In this document: positions 43,220 through 52,420 of the stretch, piece after piece
How the letters are laid out: each line of letters begins with the position of its first letter
Numbering within the stretch: the first letter of the stretch is position 1
DNA from: Pseudoalteromonas spongiae UST010723-006
GTDB lineage: Bacteria > Pseudomonadota > Gammaproteobacteria > Enterobacterales > Alteromonadaceae
DNA length: 64,000 bases
NCBI RefSeq assembly: GCF_000238255.3
Contig: NZ_CP011039.1
Coordinates: 669,001-733,000, forward strand
Direction: 5' to 3'
Notes under the pieces: generated by a model
What the model was told of the DNA's origin: nothing
The model's input: the letters and a program-made list of their open reading frames with translations, nothing else
The model's database searches: none
Position numbers and translations under genes: made by a program

Positions 43220-44272
43220 TTGAGCTTACAAGGGCCGTTCAACGATATTTGTATTTTACGTCTTTCAGCAATCGGTGATGTATGTCATGCCGTTTCCACG
43301 GTGCAGGCAATTCAGCGTCATTATCCAAACGCTAAAATTACATGGGTTGTTGGAAAAATAGAGGCGATGTTATTAGCTGATTTACCGGGAGTTGAGCTGG
43401 TTGTTTTTGATAAAAAACAAGGCAAAGCGGCTTATCACTCACTTAAAGAACATTTTAAAGGGCGTAAGTTTGATGTGTTATTACACATGCAAGTTGCGCT
43501 GCGTGCCAATTTAGCGGCGCGTGTTATTACTGCAAAAGTAAAAGTTGGATTTGACTGGAACCGCGCTAAAGAAGGGCACTTTTTATTTACCAACCACCGT
43601 ATTGCAGCTGAAAAAGAAGCTCATGTACTCGAGGGTTTTCGTGGTTTCGCAAAAGCCATAGGTGTGCCGCATTATGAACCATCGTGGCAGATGCCTGTAA
43701 GTGAAGACGACCGCAGCTACGCAAAAGAAACATTATCGCCACTTGGGGATAAAGTATTGGTGCTTTCGCCTGCTGCAAGTAAAGCTGAGCGCAATTGGTT
43801 ACCGGAGCGCTATGCCGAAATAGCGGATTATGCGGTGCAGCAAGGATTTAGTATTGTTATAACGGGTGGCCCTACAGAGCTCGAGGTCACACTTGCAAAG
43901 CAAATTGAAAATGCGATGAAATCAACAGCACTAAACCTTGTTGGCAAAACAAACTTAAAACAATTGTTATGTGTGTTAGAAAACGCTTCTCTTGTTATTG
44001 CGCCAGATACTGGCCCTGCACATATGGCGGTGACTATGGGCACACCGGTGATTGGGCTATATGCACATTCGAATCCGGCACGCACCGGCCCTTATTTATA
44101 CCAAGATTATGTGGTTGAGGTTTATCATCAAAATCTAAAAAAGCAAACCGGCAAAACAGCAACCCAATTGCCATGGGGTACACGTGTAAAAGGCAAAGAT
44201 CTAATGCACCAAATTAGCGTAGACAGCGTTAAAGAGATGTTTGACCGTGTTGTAAACGAAAAGGCATTGTAA
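43220..44272 (+). CDS. Glycosyltransferase family 9, probable LPS heptosyltransferase
   Basis: This 350-residue GT9 protein has the heptosyltransferase N-terminus ILRLSAIGDVCHAVSTVQAI with the catalytic Asp. C-terminal motifs are LSPAASKAERNWLPERYAEI and APDTGPAHMAVTMGTPVIGLY, the ADP-heptose pocket. It most resembles heptosyltransferase I-type enzymes, although I cannot separate WaaC from WaaF-like roles. It starts at TTG 43220 with AGG nearby and overlaps gmhB by one base (TAATG), so it is coupled to a heptose synthesis gene. Confidence 0.85.
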   Translation: MSLQGPFNDICILRLSAIGDVCHAVSTVQAIQRHYPNAKITWVVGKIEAMLLADLPGVELVVFDKKQGKAAYHSLKEHFKGRKFDVLLHMQVALRANLAARVITAKVKVGFDWNRAKEGHFLFTNHRIAAEKEAHVLEGFRGFAKAIGVPHYEPSWQMPVSEDDRSYAKETLSPLGDKVLVLSPAASKAERNWLPERYAEIADYAVQQGFSIVITGGPTELEVTLAKQIENAMKSTALNLVGKTNLKQLLCVLENASLVIAPDTGPAHMAVTMGTPVIGLYAHSNPARTGPYLYQDYVVEVYHQNLKKQTGKTATQLPWGTRVKGKDLMHQISVDSVKEMFDRVVNEKAL

Positions 44273-44829
44273 TGAGTGATAAGGCTGTTTTTCTTGATAG
44301 AGATGGTGTTGTTAACGTTGACCACGCCTATGTTTATAAAATTGATGATTTTGAATTTATTGCTGGTGTATTTGAGGCATGTCAGTTATTTCAGGCCGCA
44401 GGCTACAAAATTGTGATTGTAACAAATCAGTCAGGTATTGGGCGCGGTTACTATACCGAACAAGATTTTCATACGCTTACCGATTGGATGGTGGCGCAGT
44501 TTAAACAACATAATGTGGAAATCAGTAAAGTCTACTTTTGCCCGCATCACCCAACTAAAGGTGTTGCACAATATAAACAGCAATGTGATTGCAGAAAACC
44601 TAAGCCAGGCATGCTATTGCAAGGTGTGAAAGAGCTCGGGCTGGACCCATCAAAATGCATTATGTTTGGCGATAAAGGCTCAGACATGTTAGCAGCAAAG
44701 GCGGCAGGGTTTAGTAAGAAGATTCTTGTTCAGTCTGGACAATCGATCGACGCGCAAACTATCACGCTAGCTGATGACGTATGGCAATCGCTGAATTGTG
44801 CTAGTGAAAAGTTTAGTGAAAACACCTAG
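44272..44829 (+). CDS. gmhB: D-glycero-beta-D-manno-heptose-1,7-bisphosphate 7-phosphatase
   Basis: This 185-residue HAD phosphatase has the DxD nucleophile motif FLDRDGVVN (Asp9, Asp11), the second motif VTNQSGIGRGY, and the zinc site formed by CPHH and CDCRKP. The third motif is FGDKGSDMLAAKAAG. It removes the 7-phosphate between the two HldE reactions. It is translationally coupled to the upstream glycosyltransferase. Confidence 0.96.
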   Translation: MSDKAVFLDRDGVVNVDHAYVYKIDDFEFIAGVFEACQLFQAAGYKIVIVTNQSGIGRGYYTEQDFHTLTDWMVAQFKQHNVEISKVYFCPHHPTKGVAQYKQQCDCRKPKPGMLLQGVKELGLDPSKCIMFGDKGSDMLAAKAAGFSKKILVQSGQSIDAQTITLADDVWQSLNCASEKFSENT

Positions 44830-44849
44830 GATTAATTAGTGAACTATTT

Positions 44850-44878
44850 AAAATGCAGTTTATTAAACTGCATTTTTG
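44850..44878 (+). terminator. gmhB terminator
   Basis: AAAATGCAGTTTA and TAAACTGCATTTT form a 13-bp stem around one T, with a T tail, 20 bases after the gmhB stop. The remaining gap to kbl shows no gene. Confidence 0.85.
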
Positions 44879-45063
44879 TTTAGTTGTAGTTTTATCTACT
44901 TTTCTAATCGCATTTACTAGTATTAAGTGCATTTATCAACCTAACCTTTTACAATTACCCCTTTAAATATAAGCTACAATTTTAAGGCTTAGCATTCGTC
45001 GTTTTTAACGTATGTGTGGAAAACGCGCGAGCAACCCGTTCTATTAGGCATTGGAGACTTTGG

Positions 45064-46260
45064 ATGAGAGCATCTGCATTTTTTGATCAGCTTAAACAAC
45101 AGATTGAACAAGTAAAAGAAGATGGATTATACAAAAGTGAACGTGTAATCACGTCACAACAACAAGCTGAAATTGAAGTTGCATCTGGCGACTCAGTAAT
45201 CAACTTTTGTGCAAATAACTACTTAGGTTTAGCAAATCACCCAGAGTTAATTAATGCAGCAAAAGCTGGATTAGATGACCACGGTTTTGGTGTGGCATCG
45301 GTACGTTTTATTTGTGGTACGCAAGACATTCATAAAACCTTAGAAGCAAAAATCAGTAACTTCTTACAAACTGAAGATACCATTCTTTATTCATCTTGCT
45401 TCGATGCTAACGCAGGCCTTTTTGAAACAATTTTAGGCCCAGAAGATGCGATTATTTCAGACTCGTTAAACCATGCATCAATTATTGATGGTGTGCGCTT
45501 ATGTAAAGCAAAACGCTTCCGTTATGCCAATAACGACATGGCTGATTTAGAGCAGCAATTAATCGCAGCTGATGAAGCGGGTGTTAAAACCAAACTAATT
45601 GCTACAGATGGTGTGTTCTCAATGGACGGCGTTATTTGTAACTTAGAAGCGTTATGTGATTTGGCTGACAAATACGATGCACTGGTTATGGTTGACGATT
45701 CGCACGCGGTGGGTTTTGTTGGCGAAAACGGTCGTGGTACACCTGAATACTGTAATGTAATGGACCGCGTTGACATTATCACGGGTACACTAGGTAAAGC
45801 GCTAGGTGGTGCATCGGGCGGTTATACGTCAGGTAAAGCTGAAATTGTAGAATGGTTACGTCAGCGTTCTCGTCCTTACTTATTCTCAAATTCTCTCGCG
45901 CCTTCAATCGTTACAGCATCAATCAAAGTGCTTGATATGCTTGCCGATGGTAAAGAGCTGCGCGATACACTTTGGCAAAATGCGGCGTACTTCCGTGAGC
46001 AAATGGAAGCGGTTGGCTTTACTTGCGCAGGTAAAGACCACGCAATTATTCCAGTAATGTTAGGCGATGCTAAATTAGCAGCTGAAATGGCTGATAAGTT
46101 ACTGGCTGAAGGCATTTACGTAACAGGTTTCTCATTCCCTGTAGTACCAAAAGGGCAAGCGCGTATTCGTACACAAATTTCTGCTGCGCATACCCGTGAG
46201 CAGCTAGATAAAGCAATTGCTGCATTTACCCGTATTGGTAAAGAATTAGGTATCATTTAA
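45064..46260 (+). CDS. kbl: Glycine C-acetyltransferase (2-amino-3-ketobutyrate CoA ligase)
   Basis: This 398-residue PLP enzyme converts 2-amino-3-ketobutyrate and CoA to glycine and acetyl-CoA. It has the alpha-oxoamine synthase motifs [27 protein letters not shown] and the PLP-lysine motif [14 protein letters not shown]. The ATG at 45064 follows GGAG by 8 bases and gives the same length as E. coli Kbl; an upstream extension to 45016 is not credible. tdh follows. Confidence 0.96.
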   Translation: MRASAFFDQLKQQIEQVKEDGLYKSERVITSQQQAEIEVASGDSVINFCANNYLGLANHPELINAAKAGLDDHGFGVASVRFICGTQDIHKTLEAKISNFLQTEDTILYSSCFDANAGLFETILGPEDAIISDSLNHASIIDGVRLCKAKRFRYANNDMADLEQQLIAADEAGVKTKLIATDGVFSMDGVICNLEALCDLADKYDALVMVDDSHAVGFVGENGRGTPEYCNVMDRVDIITGTLGKALGGASGGYTSGKAEIVEWLRQRSRPYLFSNSLAPSIVTASIKVLDMLADGKELRDTLWQNAAYFREQMEAVGFTCAGKDHAIIPVMLGDAKLAAEMADKLLAEGIYVTGFSFPVVPKGQARIRTQISAAHTREQLDKAIAAFTRIGKELGII

Positions 46261-46268
46261 TTTGATAT

Positions 46269-46295
46269 TGGCCTGTTATATAACAGGCCTTTTTT
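46269..46295 (+). terminator. Terminator between kbl and tdh
   Basis: GGCCTGTTAT and ATAACAGGCC form a perfect palindromic stem followed by six or seven T. It ends 12 bases before the tdh ATG, so it can attenuate tdh transcription. Confidence 0.88.
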
Positions 46296-46307
46296 GTGAG
46301 TAAAAAG

Positions 46308-47333
46308 ATGAAAGCATTATCAAAACTTAAAGCTGAACCAGGGATCTGGATGACAGAAACGGCTAAACCGGAAGTTGGCCACAATGACTTATTAATAAAA
46401 ATCCGTAAAACAGCGATTTGCGGTACGGATGTACATATCTACAAATGGGACGAATGGTCACAAAATACCATTCCTGTACCTATGGTTGTGGGTCACGAAT
46501 ACGTTGGCGAAGTAGTGGATATGGGCCAAGAAGTACGTGGTTTTAAAGTGGGTGATCGCGTATCAGGTGAAGGCCATATTACCTGTGGCCACTGTCGTAA
46601 CTGCCGTGCAGGCCGAGTTCACTTATGTCGTAACACTACAGGTGTAGGTGTAAACCGCGAAGGTGCATTTGCCGAATACTTAGTTATTCCAGCCTACAAT
46701 GCGTTTAAAATTCCTGACAACATCCCTGATAAATTAGCATCAATTTTTGACCCATTTGGCAATGCTGTTCACACGGCATTGTCGTTTGATTTAGTCGGTG
46801 AAGATGTATTGATCACAGGTGCTGGCCCGATTGGTATTATGGCTGCAGCGGTAGCTAAACACGTTGGTGCCCGCCATGTGGTAATTACGGATGTAAACGA
46901 ATACCGTTTAGATCTTGCGCGCAAAATGGGTGCAACACGCGCGGTAAACGTAGCTAATGAAAAGTTAGAAGACGTAATGAATGAACTTGGTATGACAGAA
47001 GGCTTTGATATTGGCCTTGAAATGTCAGGTGTACCGAGTGCGTTTAACAGCATGTTAAATAACATGAACCATGGCGGTAAAATTGCCATGCTAGGTATTC
47101 CACCATCAGATATGGCGGTTGACTGGAATCAGGTTATTTTTAAAGGGTTAATTATTAAAGGTATTTATGGCCGTGAAATGTTTGAAACTTGGTACAAAAT
47201 GGCAAGTTTGATTCAATCTGGCTTAGATTTATCACCAATTATTACTCACGAATTCCACATTGATGACTTCCAGCAAGGCTTTGATACCATGATTTCAGGC
47301 CAGTCAGGCAAAGTTATTTTAAATTGGGATTAA
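46308..47333 (+). CDS. tdh: L-threonine 3-dehydrogenase
   Basis: This 341-residue zinc alcohol dehydrogenase-like enzyme oxidises threonine to 2-amino-3-ketobutyrate, the Kbl substrate. Catalytic zinc Cys38 is in TAICGTDVH, the structural zinc cysteines in [10 protein letters not shown] plus HLC, and the NAD loop in ITGAGPIG. The ATG at 46308 gives the same start ([10 protein letters not shown]) and length as E. coli Tdh; a GTG at 46296 is an alternative. The ribosome-binding site is weak, directly after the terminator T run. Confidence 0.97.
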   Translation: MKALSKLKAEPGIWMTETAKPEVGHNDLLIKIRKTAICGTDVHIYKWDEWSQNTIPVPMVVGHEYVGEVVDMGQEVRGFKVGDRVSGEGHITCGHCRNCRAGRVHLCRNTTGVGVNREGAFAEYLVIPAYNAFKIPDNIPDKLASIFDPFGNAVHTALSFDLVGEDVLITGAGPIGIMAAAVAKHVGARHVVITDVNEYRLDLARKMGATRAVNVANEKLEDVMNELGMTEGFDIGLEMSGVPSAFNSMLNNMNHGGKIAMLGIPPSDMAVDWNQVIFKGLIIKGIYGREMFETWYKMASLIQSGLDLSPIITHEFHIDDFQQGFDTMISGQSGKVILNWD

Positions 47334-47354
47334 GCTATCGCTTGATGATATTAT

Positions 47355-47379
47355 AAAGGGAGCATTTGCTCCCTTTTTT
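47355..47379 (+). terminator. tdh terminator
   Basis: AAAGGGAGC and GCTCCCTTT pair with an ATTT loop and a T tail, 21 bases after the tdh stop and shortly before glpE. Confidence 0.9.
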
Positions 47380-47391
47380 ATTGAGGTATAT

Positions 47392-47715
47392 ATGTCATAC
47401 AAACATATTTCAGTGTCGCAAACAGCAGCACTTCTTACAAATGACAATGTTATTATTGCCGATATTCGTGATCCAAATAGTTTCAGCTCAGCACGTATTC
47501 CTGGATCTGAGCGCTTATCGAATGAGAATTTGGCACAATTTTTAAATGAAAAAGATTATGAGCAACCAATAGTTGTTGTGTGTTATCACGGTATTAGTTC
47601 ACAAAGTGCTGCGAACTATCTGGTTGAGCAGGGCTTTGAAGATGTTTACAGCATGGACGGTGGCTTTGCTGCGTGGGGCAGCGAGCAAGCAGACAATGTT
47701 GAGTCAGGTGCGTAA
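47392..47715 (+). CDS. glpE: Thiosulfate sulfurtransferase GlpE
   Basis: This 107-residue single-domain rhodanese has its persulfide Cys64 in the loop VVVCYHGISSQS, close to Cys65 of E. coli GlpE (108 aa). The N-terminal DIRDPNSFSSARIPGS and C-terminal MDGGFAAW are rhodanese motifs. It moves sulfur from thiosulfate to cyanide or thioredoxin. glpG follows 5 bases later as in E. coli. Confidence 0.95.
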   Translation: MSYKHISVSQTAALLTNDNVIIADIRDPNSFSSARIPGSERLSNENLAQFLNEKDYEQPIVVVCYHGISSQSAANYLVEQGFEDVYSMDGGFAAWGSEQADNVESGA

Positions 47716-47720
47716 TCATT

Positions 47721-48548
47721 GTGAAGCAACTTACCACGCTAAGTAACGTAAGGGCTGCACAAGGTTTTTGTGATTACCTCAATAGCATTAATATTCACTG
47801 TGAATCAAAGCCAATTAACAGTGAAACCGTTGTATTGCTGGTGTCAGAAGGTGACTTTGAAGCCGCTGAAAAAGAATTGGCGCAATTTCAAGTCAACCCT
47901 CATCAAGCAAAGTATCTTGAGGCATCTTGGCAGGTTGGTTCTACTAATAGTGGACTAAGTTACGGCGGCAGTTCGCTTAATTTAATACCGCGATTTTTAA
48001 AGCTTTCATTACTTATTCAGAGCGTGTCATTGTTATCCATTTTGGTATATGGGGCGTTTGTTTTAGGCGGTTTTGAGTGGTTGTTCCCCTATCTTCAGTT
48101 TGCCCCTAATGCACCACATACTTGGCTTGCACCCACTATTATGCATTTTTCAGCAATGCATTTAATTTTTAATTTGATGTGGTGGATGTACCTTGGCGAT
48201 AAAATAGCTGAACAATTAGGTAAACGCTTTTTAGTGTTGGTATTTATTGTTACTGCACTTGCCAGTAACTGGCTTCAGTTTGCGTTTGTCGATGCAAATT
48301 TTGGTGGCTTATCAGGCGTGGTGTATGGTTTACTTGGGTTTTGCTGGTTGTATGGTCATATTACTGGCAATAGCAAATTAGCTGTTAGCCCATCCATTGT
48401 TGGCTTTATGTTGGTGTGGCTGGTACTTGGTTTTGCTGACGTGTTGTTTATCAATATGGCGAATTGGGCACATTTAGGCGGATTGATCGCCGGTGCTGTG
48501 CTTGGCGTGTTAGCTGCGAGTAGTCATAAAAAAAGCAAAGTTAATTAA
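47721..48548 (+). CDS. glpG: Rhomboid protease GlpG
   Basis: This 275-residue intramembrane serine protease has an N-terminal cytoplasmic domain (about 1-85) and six membrane helices. The catalytic dyad is Ser198 in GGLSGVVYG and His251 in NWAHLGG. His142 and Asn151 (MHFSAMHLIFN) support the oxyanion. The GTG start at 47721 lies 5 bases after glpE. The stop codon lies in the loop of the downstream terminator. Confidence 0.96.
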   Translation: MKQLTTLSNVRAAQGFCDYLNSINIHCESKPINSETVVLLVSEGDFEAAEKELAQFQVNPHQAKYLEASWQVGSTNSGLSYGGSSLNLIPRFLKLSLLIQSVSLLSILVYGAFVLGGFEWLFPYLQFAPNAPHTWLAPTIMHFSAMHLIFNLMWWMYLGDKIAEQLGKRFLVLVFIVTALASNWLQFAFVDANFGGLSGVVYGLLGFCWLYGHITGNSKLAVSPSIVGFMLVWLVLGFADVLFINMANWAHLGGLIAGAVLGVLAASSHKKSKVN

Positions 48549-48561
48549 CTTTGCTTTTTTT
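48528..48561. terminator. Bidirectional terminator between glpG and the FliL-like gene
   Basis: AAAAAAAGCAAAGTTAA and its complement form a 34-base palindrome with A and T runs on either side. The glpG stop is inside it, and the next gene is convergent. Confidence 0.92.
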
Positions 48562-48570
48562 GTTTTCTAT

Positions 48571-48966
48571 CTAGTAATACAGGTACTTAGTAAATAGCAC
48601 ATCGTGCACAACTTCTTGCCCTGTTTCTTCTTTTAGTAACTCTTTTATTCGCTCGCTGCAACGTTTGCGAATTTCCTCACGGCCAGTTAATGATTTAACG
48701 TGTTCTTCTTGCTCTTTGCTAATAATTTCAACAATTGCGTCGCGTAGTAAAGGTGAGTGGTGTTCAACCACTTCTAAATTGCCCATATCTTTAATCATCA
48801 GTTCAACGGTAACTCGCACATAGCCAAGCTTTTTATTCGATGTCGCAATGTAGTTTGTAATGATATCAGGCTCAAAGCCAAAATAACCAAAGTTAGACGC
48901 AGCATCGGCCTTAGGCGTTGATAGTGATAAAAAAAGTGTAATTAGAAATATCGATAGGCTACGCAT
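48571..48966 (-). CDS. FliL-like protein with signal peptide
   Basis: This 131-residue protein has an N-terminal hydrophobic signal (MRSLSIFLITLFLSLSTPKADA) followed by a FliL-type domain. The features VRVTVELMIKDMGNLEVVEHHSPLLRDAI and the KEETGQEVVHDVLFTKYLYY end match FliL, where the last strand often reads as F-x-x-F/Y. True FliL has an uncleaved N-terminal anchor and lies in flagellar operons; no flagellar gene is nearby here. It could be a paralogue with another membrane partner. Confidence 0.75.
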   Translation of the reverse strand: MRSLSIFLITLFLSLSTPKADAASNFGYFGFEPDIITNYIATSNKKLGYVRVTVELMIKDMGNLEVVEHHSPLLRDAIVEIISKEQEEHVKSLTGREEIRKRCSERIKELLKEETGQEVVHDVLFTKYLYY

Positions 48967-49134
48967 TGCGTGACTAACACCTTGTTTTTCCCATAGTAAC
49001 TTAACAATAATAATACTTGATTATGGGCTTTTTACTAGTCACTTAAACGTAATTTAATTGAAAATTTAATTTACCATTTAGCTCGCTGTTATCCAGTGCT
49101 AAAATGGTGCGATTTTTTTTCGCAGCAGGTTATT

Positions 49135-49668
49135 GTGGTAACTTTCCCTTTAGATATTTCGGCGCAGTGGCATCAAAATTTTACCCAGCTAAATAGTGTG
49201 CAGAGTGAGTGGTTGTTAGAAACCGGTTCGCTTACTGCTAAGTTGAAGCAAACGTTTTCGCAATTTAGTGTGCGCGTGCTAAGCGAAAAGCACATTACGC
49301 TCAGTGCACAGCAAGCCAATGTGTTAGGTGTTGAGCAGCAAACTGCGTTATGCCGCGAAGTTATTTTATATGGCGATGAAAAACCACGGGTGTATGCGCA
49401 AAGCTGGATCCCGCTGGAGCAATTAACTGACAATAGTCTGTTTTTAAATTTGGGGGAGCGCCCGCTCGGTGAGTTTATTTTTCAGCACCCTAATTTAGTG
49501 CGGGAAGATTTAATGATCACCCAGTTTTCGGGCAGTGCACAACTTCACTCGTTATTACAAGACTTGTCACTTGAAATCTCTGATGTTTCAGCTCGCCGCA
49601 GTGTGTTTCATTTAGCAGACCTAAAACTGATGGTGTGTGAAGCCTTTTTACCAGGAGCATTTGAATAA
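49135..49668 (+). CDS. ubiC: Chorismate--pyruvate lyase
   Basis: This protein of about 177 residues cleaves chorismate to 4-hydroxybenzoate and pyruvate, the first step of ubiquinone synthesis. The N-terminal [14 protein letters not shown], central [14 protein letters not shown] and C-terminal [21 protein letters not shown] align with UbiC landmarks. The GTG at 49135 with AGG 5 bases upstream gives an N-terminus close to E. coli UbiC; a GTG at 49096 would add 13 residues. ubiA follows 2 bases later. Confidence 0.88.
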   Translation: MVTFPLDISAQWHQNFTQLNSVQSEWLLETGSLTAKLKQTFSQFSVRVLSEKHITLSAQQANVLGVEQQTALCREVILYGDEKPRVYAQSWIPLEQLTDNSLFLNLGERPLGEFIFQHPNLVREDLMITQFSGSAQLHSLLQDLSLEISDVSARRSVFHLADLKLMVCEAFLPGAFE

Positions 49669-49670
49669 CC

Positions 49671-50537
49671 ATGATCCAGCTAACATGGCAAAATCGTGAT
49701 GCCTATAAAGCGTTAATGCGCACTGATAAACCAATCGGTACCTTGCTTTTGTTATGGCCCACATACTGGGCACTATGGCTAGCGAGTTCTGGTGTGCCAG
49801 ATTTAACGATTTTGCTTGTTTTTAGCGCTGGTGTATTTGTTATGCGCAGCGCTGGCTGTGTAATAAATGACTTTGCTGATCGTAAAGTGGATGGTTTAGT
49901 TAAGCGCACTCATATGCGCCCATTGGCATCTGGTAAAGCAACACCTGCAGAGGCAATACAACTTTTTGCTTTACTGATTTTAATAGCATTTATCTTGGTG
50001 CTATTTTTAAATTGGCAAACCGTATTACTGTCGCTTGGGGCATTAGCATTAGCATTTTGTTATCCCTTTATGAAACGCTATACCCATTTGCCTCAAGTCG
50101 TGCTCGGCGCTGCATTTAGTTGGTCGATTCCAATGGCGTATATGGCTGTGCTTGGTGAAGTACCCGAAGAAGCGTGGTGGCTGTATTTTGCTAACCTCGT
50201 TTGGACTGTGGCATACGATACCATGTACGGCATGGTAGACCGCGACGATGATGTGAAAGTTGGGGTTAAATCTACCGCTATTTTGTTTGGTCGTTTCGAT
50301 AAAGCCGCGGTATTTATACTGCAAATCGCTTTTTTACTGACCTTAGTATTTATTGGTTTCAACCGCAATTTGCCATGGCCATTTGATGTTGGCGTGCTGC
50401 TATCAGCATTTTTGTTGGCGCATCAGCAAGTAAAAATTAAGCACCGCGACCGCGATGCTTGTTTTTGGGCGTTCTTAAACAATAACTACGTTGGGCTATT
50501 TGTCTTTATGGGCATATCTGCAAGCTTTATTGGTTAG
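49671..50537 (+). CDS. ubiA: 4-hydroxybenzoate octaprenyltransferase
   Basis: This 288-residue membrane prenyltransferase attaches the polyprenyl tail to 4-hydroxybenzoate. The two Asp-rich motifs [10 protein letters not shown] and [19 protein letters not shown] bind prenyl diphosphate through Mg. About eight or nine membrane helices are present. It is in an operon with ubiC. Its end overlaps the end of the convergent oxygenase gene by 11 bases. Confidence 0.96.
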   Translation: MIQLTWQNRDAYKALMRTDKPIGTLLLLWPTYWALWLASSGVPDLTILLVFSAGVFVMRSAGCVINDFADRKVDGLVKRTHMRPLASGKATPAEAIQLFALLILIAFILVLFLNWQTVLLSLGALALAFCYPFMKRYTHLPQVVLGAAFSWSIPMAYMAVLGEVPEEAWWLYFANLVWTVAYDTMYGMVDRDDDVKVGVKSTAILFGRFDKAAVFILQIAFLLTLVFIGFNRNLPWPFDVGVLLSAFLLAHQQVKIKHRDRDACFWAFLNNNYVGLFVFMGISASFIG

Positions 50538-51159
50538 GGTCAACAAAGTTCGCACTTGAATTATTCTTTCTAAACCAACCAGCAATAGAGTAGCGTGTGC
50601 TACCAGCTGCTAATACTTCGTGCGGAAAGCGTTCACTTTCAAAACAAATTAACGTACCAGCCTTAGGTGCTACTTTAGCGAGTGGTTCTTTGCCTTTTTC
50701 AGGGTAAATTAATAACTCGCCGCCTTGGTTTGGGGTATTTAAATAGCAAACTGTGGTAAATACACGGTTTGATTTACCTTTAAACGCATCTAAATGCTTT
50801 TTGTAAAAATCACCTTGCTGATAAATCGCAAAATGGCACTCATAATCAAATAGGCCAAGGTAGAAGCTTTGATTGATTGCTACTCTAATTTGCTCCATAA
50901 GGGCGAGGTAACTCGTTTCGGCAGCTGTGTCACCATTAAACCATTTTGTTTTATCGCTACGAATTGAGCTTGCTTGCTGTAAATCTTGGTGGCGTCCAAT
51001 TTTAGCGTGTTGAAATTGTGCTTCTTGTGCTTCACATTGCTGTTGTAATTGAGTTATTAACTCTGCAGAAATCGCATTTTCGATAATACAATAGCCGTTT
51101 TCCGCTATGTTATCGAGCAGATTGTCGAGGTGTAAAAAGGTCTCGGGTGAGCAGTTCAT
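50527..51159 (-). CDS. 2OG-Fe(II) oxygenase
   Basis: This 210-residue protein has a double-stranded beta-helix dioxygenase fold of the prolyl-hydroxylase-like type. Iron ligands are His122 and Asp124 in YKKHLDAF and His180 in RFPHEV; Arg189 in [10 protein letters not shown] binds 2-oxoglutarate. The substrate is unknown. The ATG at 51159 is chosen because a TTG start at 51171 would lie inside the hairpin at 51161-51191. It follows the LysR gene on the same strand after that hairpin. Confidence 0.85.
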   Translation of the reverse strand: MNCSPETFLHLDNLLDNIAENGYCIIENAISAELITQLQQQCEAQEAQFQHAKIGRHQDLQQASSIRSDKTKWFNGDTAAETSYLALMEQIRVAINQSFYLGLFDYECHFAIYQQGDFYKKHLDAFKGKSNRVFTTVCYLNTPNQGGELLIYPEKGKEPLAKVAPKAGTLICFESERFPHEVLAAGSTRYSIAGWFRKNNSSANFVDPNQ

Positions 51160-51160
51160 A

Positions 51161-51191
51161 AATAACGCCAAATATAAAATTTGGCGTTATT
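51161..51191 (-). terminator. Hairpin between the LysR gene and the oxygenase
   Basis: AATAACGCCAAAT and ATTTGGCGTTATT form a perfect 13-bp stem with a 5-base loop. It lies downstream of the LysR stop and ends one base before the oxygenase ATG on the minus strand, so it could both end LysR transcription and hide the oxygenase ribosome-binding site. Confidence 0.65.
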
Positions 51192-51210
51192 TTAAAGAAC
51201 ATTTAGTCAG

Positions 51211-52122
51211 TTAGAAAGTTGCTTTTGCAAGTTCAATTTCTGGGCGAGCACCCGCTTCTAACGTAATAAAGTTTAAAAGCTCAGAAATATTAGGTGCCGT
51301 TAGATTCGCTTTTGCAATTTGCAGCTCTAAGTTGAGTTTTTCAGATTGCTCAATCATTTCGCTTAAATTTACAAGTTCTTTATTGTTCGTCACTTGCTGC
51401 ATTAAATCGAGTGTAGTGAGTGCTATGTGATTACGGTCGCTTAATTTATTAACCACTTGCTCAAACGTACCTAAGCGCAATGAATCTTGTTTGTTAAGAT
51501 TAGTTGCTGCCTGATTAATTAATTTACCAAGTGCTTGATTAGTACTTACTGTCGCCAACATAGGTAGTTTGGTTATTTGTGATAACTGTACCGGTGAACT
51601 TTGTAAAATAGGGTGGTCTTTATGGCAGAACATCACCACTTGTTCTGGCAGGCAAAACATTTCACCTGAGCTTGTTGTGATAGGCGCATTAATTGCTAAA
51701 TCAAGTTGACCATTTCGAATATTCTGCAATAACGTATCGGTATCTTGTAGTTGCATTTCAATTGAAATGTTCGGAAATTGTTGCATAAATTTGCCACACG
51801 CCTGTGGCACTAGCCCAATAGCTTCTGGGCTATACCCAATAACAATTTTTTCGTTTTTGGCTTCGGTAAATTTACTTAATTTTTGTTTAAGTAATGCATG
51901 ATTATCGAGCGCTTGTTGGCAGTACTGTAAAAATACTTCGCCCGCGGCGGTTAGCTTAACCGAGCGCGTCGAACGTGTTAATAAATTGCAAGCGAGATCT
52001 AATTCAAGCGTTTGAATGCTGCGGGTAAGGGCTGATGTGCTTAAGTTACACACCTCTGCAGCTTTGCGAAAATGTTGATGATGGGCAAGTGCAATAAATT
52101 GTTCAAATTGCTCTATACGCAT
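51211..52122 (-). CDS. LysR family transcriptional regulator
   Basis: This 303-residue regulator has the LysR winged helix at the N-terminus (FIALAHHQHFRKAAEVCNLS, SALTRSIQTLELDLACNLLT) and a periplasmic-binding-like effector domain. The effector is unknown. AGGAG precedes the ATG. LysR proteins often regulate a divergent gene, but no recognised gene starts on the other side here; the 298-bp upstream gap is non-coding or holds only a doubtful small frame. Confidence 0.92.
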   Translation of the reverse strand: MRIEQFEQFIALAHHQHFRKAAEVCNLSTSALTRSIQTLELDLACNLLTRSTRSVKLTAAGEVFLQYCQQALDNHALLKQKLSKFTEAKNEKIVIGYSPEAIGLVPQACGKFMQQFPNISIEMQLQDTDTLLQNIRNGQLDLAINAPITTSSGEMFCLPEQVVMFCHKDHPILQSSPVQLSQITKLPMLATVSTNQALGKLINQAATNLNKQDSLRLGTFEQVVNKLSDRNHIALTTLDLMQQVTNNKELVNLSEMIEQSEKLNLELQIAKANLTAPNISELLNFITLEAGARPEIELAKATF

Positions 52123-52214
52123 GATTACTCCTGTAAACTAAAATCCGTTATTGTTGCTAATGAGAACATAATTAGGGTACAAATACCATTGCTAAAGTGT
52201 AATTAATTATTAGA

Positions 52215-52270
52215 GTTATCATTCTACGTAAATGAATGATAACGAAGTTAAAAGTTACACATTAGAGCAA
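52215..52270. repeat. Dyad and shared sequence blocks, first copy
   Basis: GTTATCATTC (52215-52224) and GAATGATAAC (52234-52243) form a perfect 10-bp dyad around TACGTAAAT. ACATTAGAGCAA follows at 52259-52270. The three blocks TACGTAAAT, GAATGATAAC and ACATTAGAGCAA recur in a different order at 54670-54718. Confidence 0.5.
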
Positions 52271-52420
52271 GACTTTGGACTTAGTAAAACGCTACTTTAG
52301 TTTGTTGTGTTTTTTATTCAGTTTACCGGCGTATTTTTAATATTGGTTAATGCGTCATTAGGAATAGTCGCAACCGTAAAGTTAGAACGAAAAAGTAAAT
52401 AAAACGGCTAACTGTTTTTC

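Noticed and set aside
45016..45063. N-terminal extension of kbl
   Set aside because: The ATG at 45064 has GGAG at 8 bases and gives exactly the E. coli Kbl length.
52215..52243. Fur-box-like reading of the dyad with GATAAC/GTTATC
   Set aside because: Only the half-site ends resemble the Fur hexamer, the 9-base centre does not fit, and the neighbours show no iron function.
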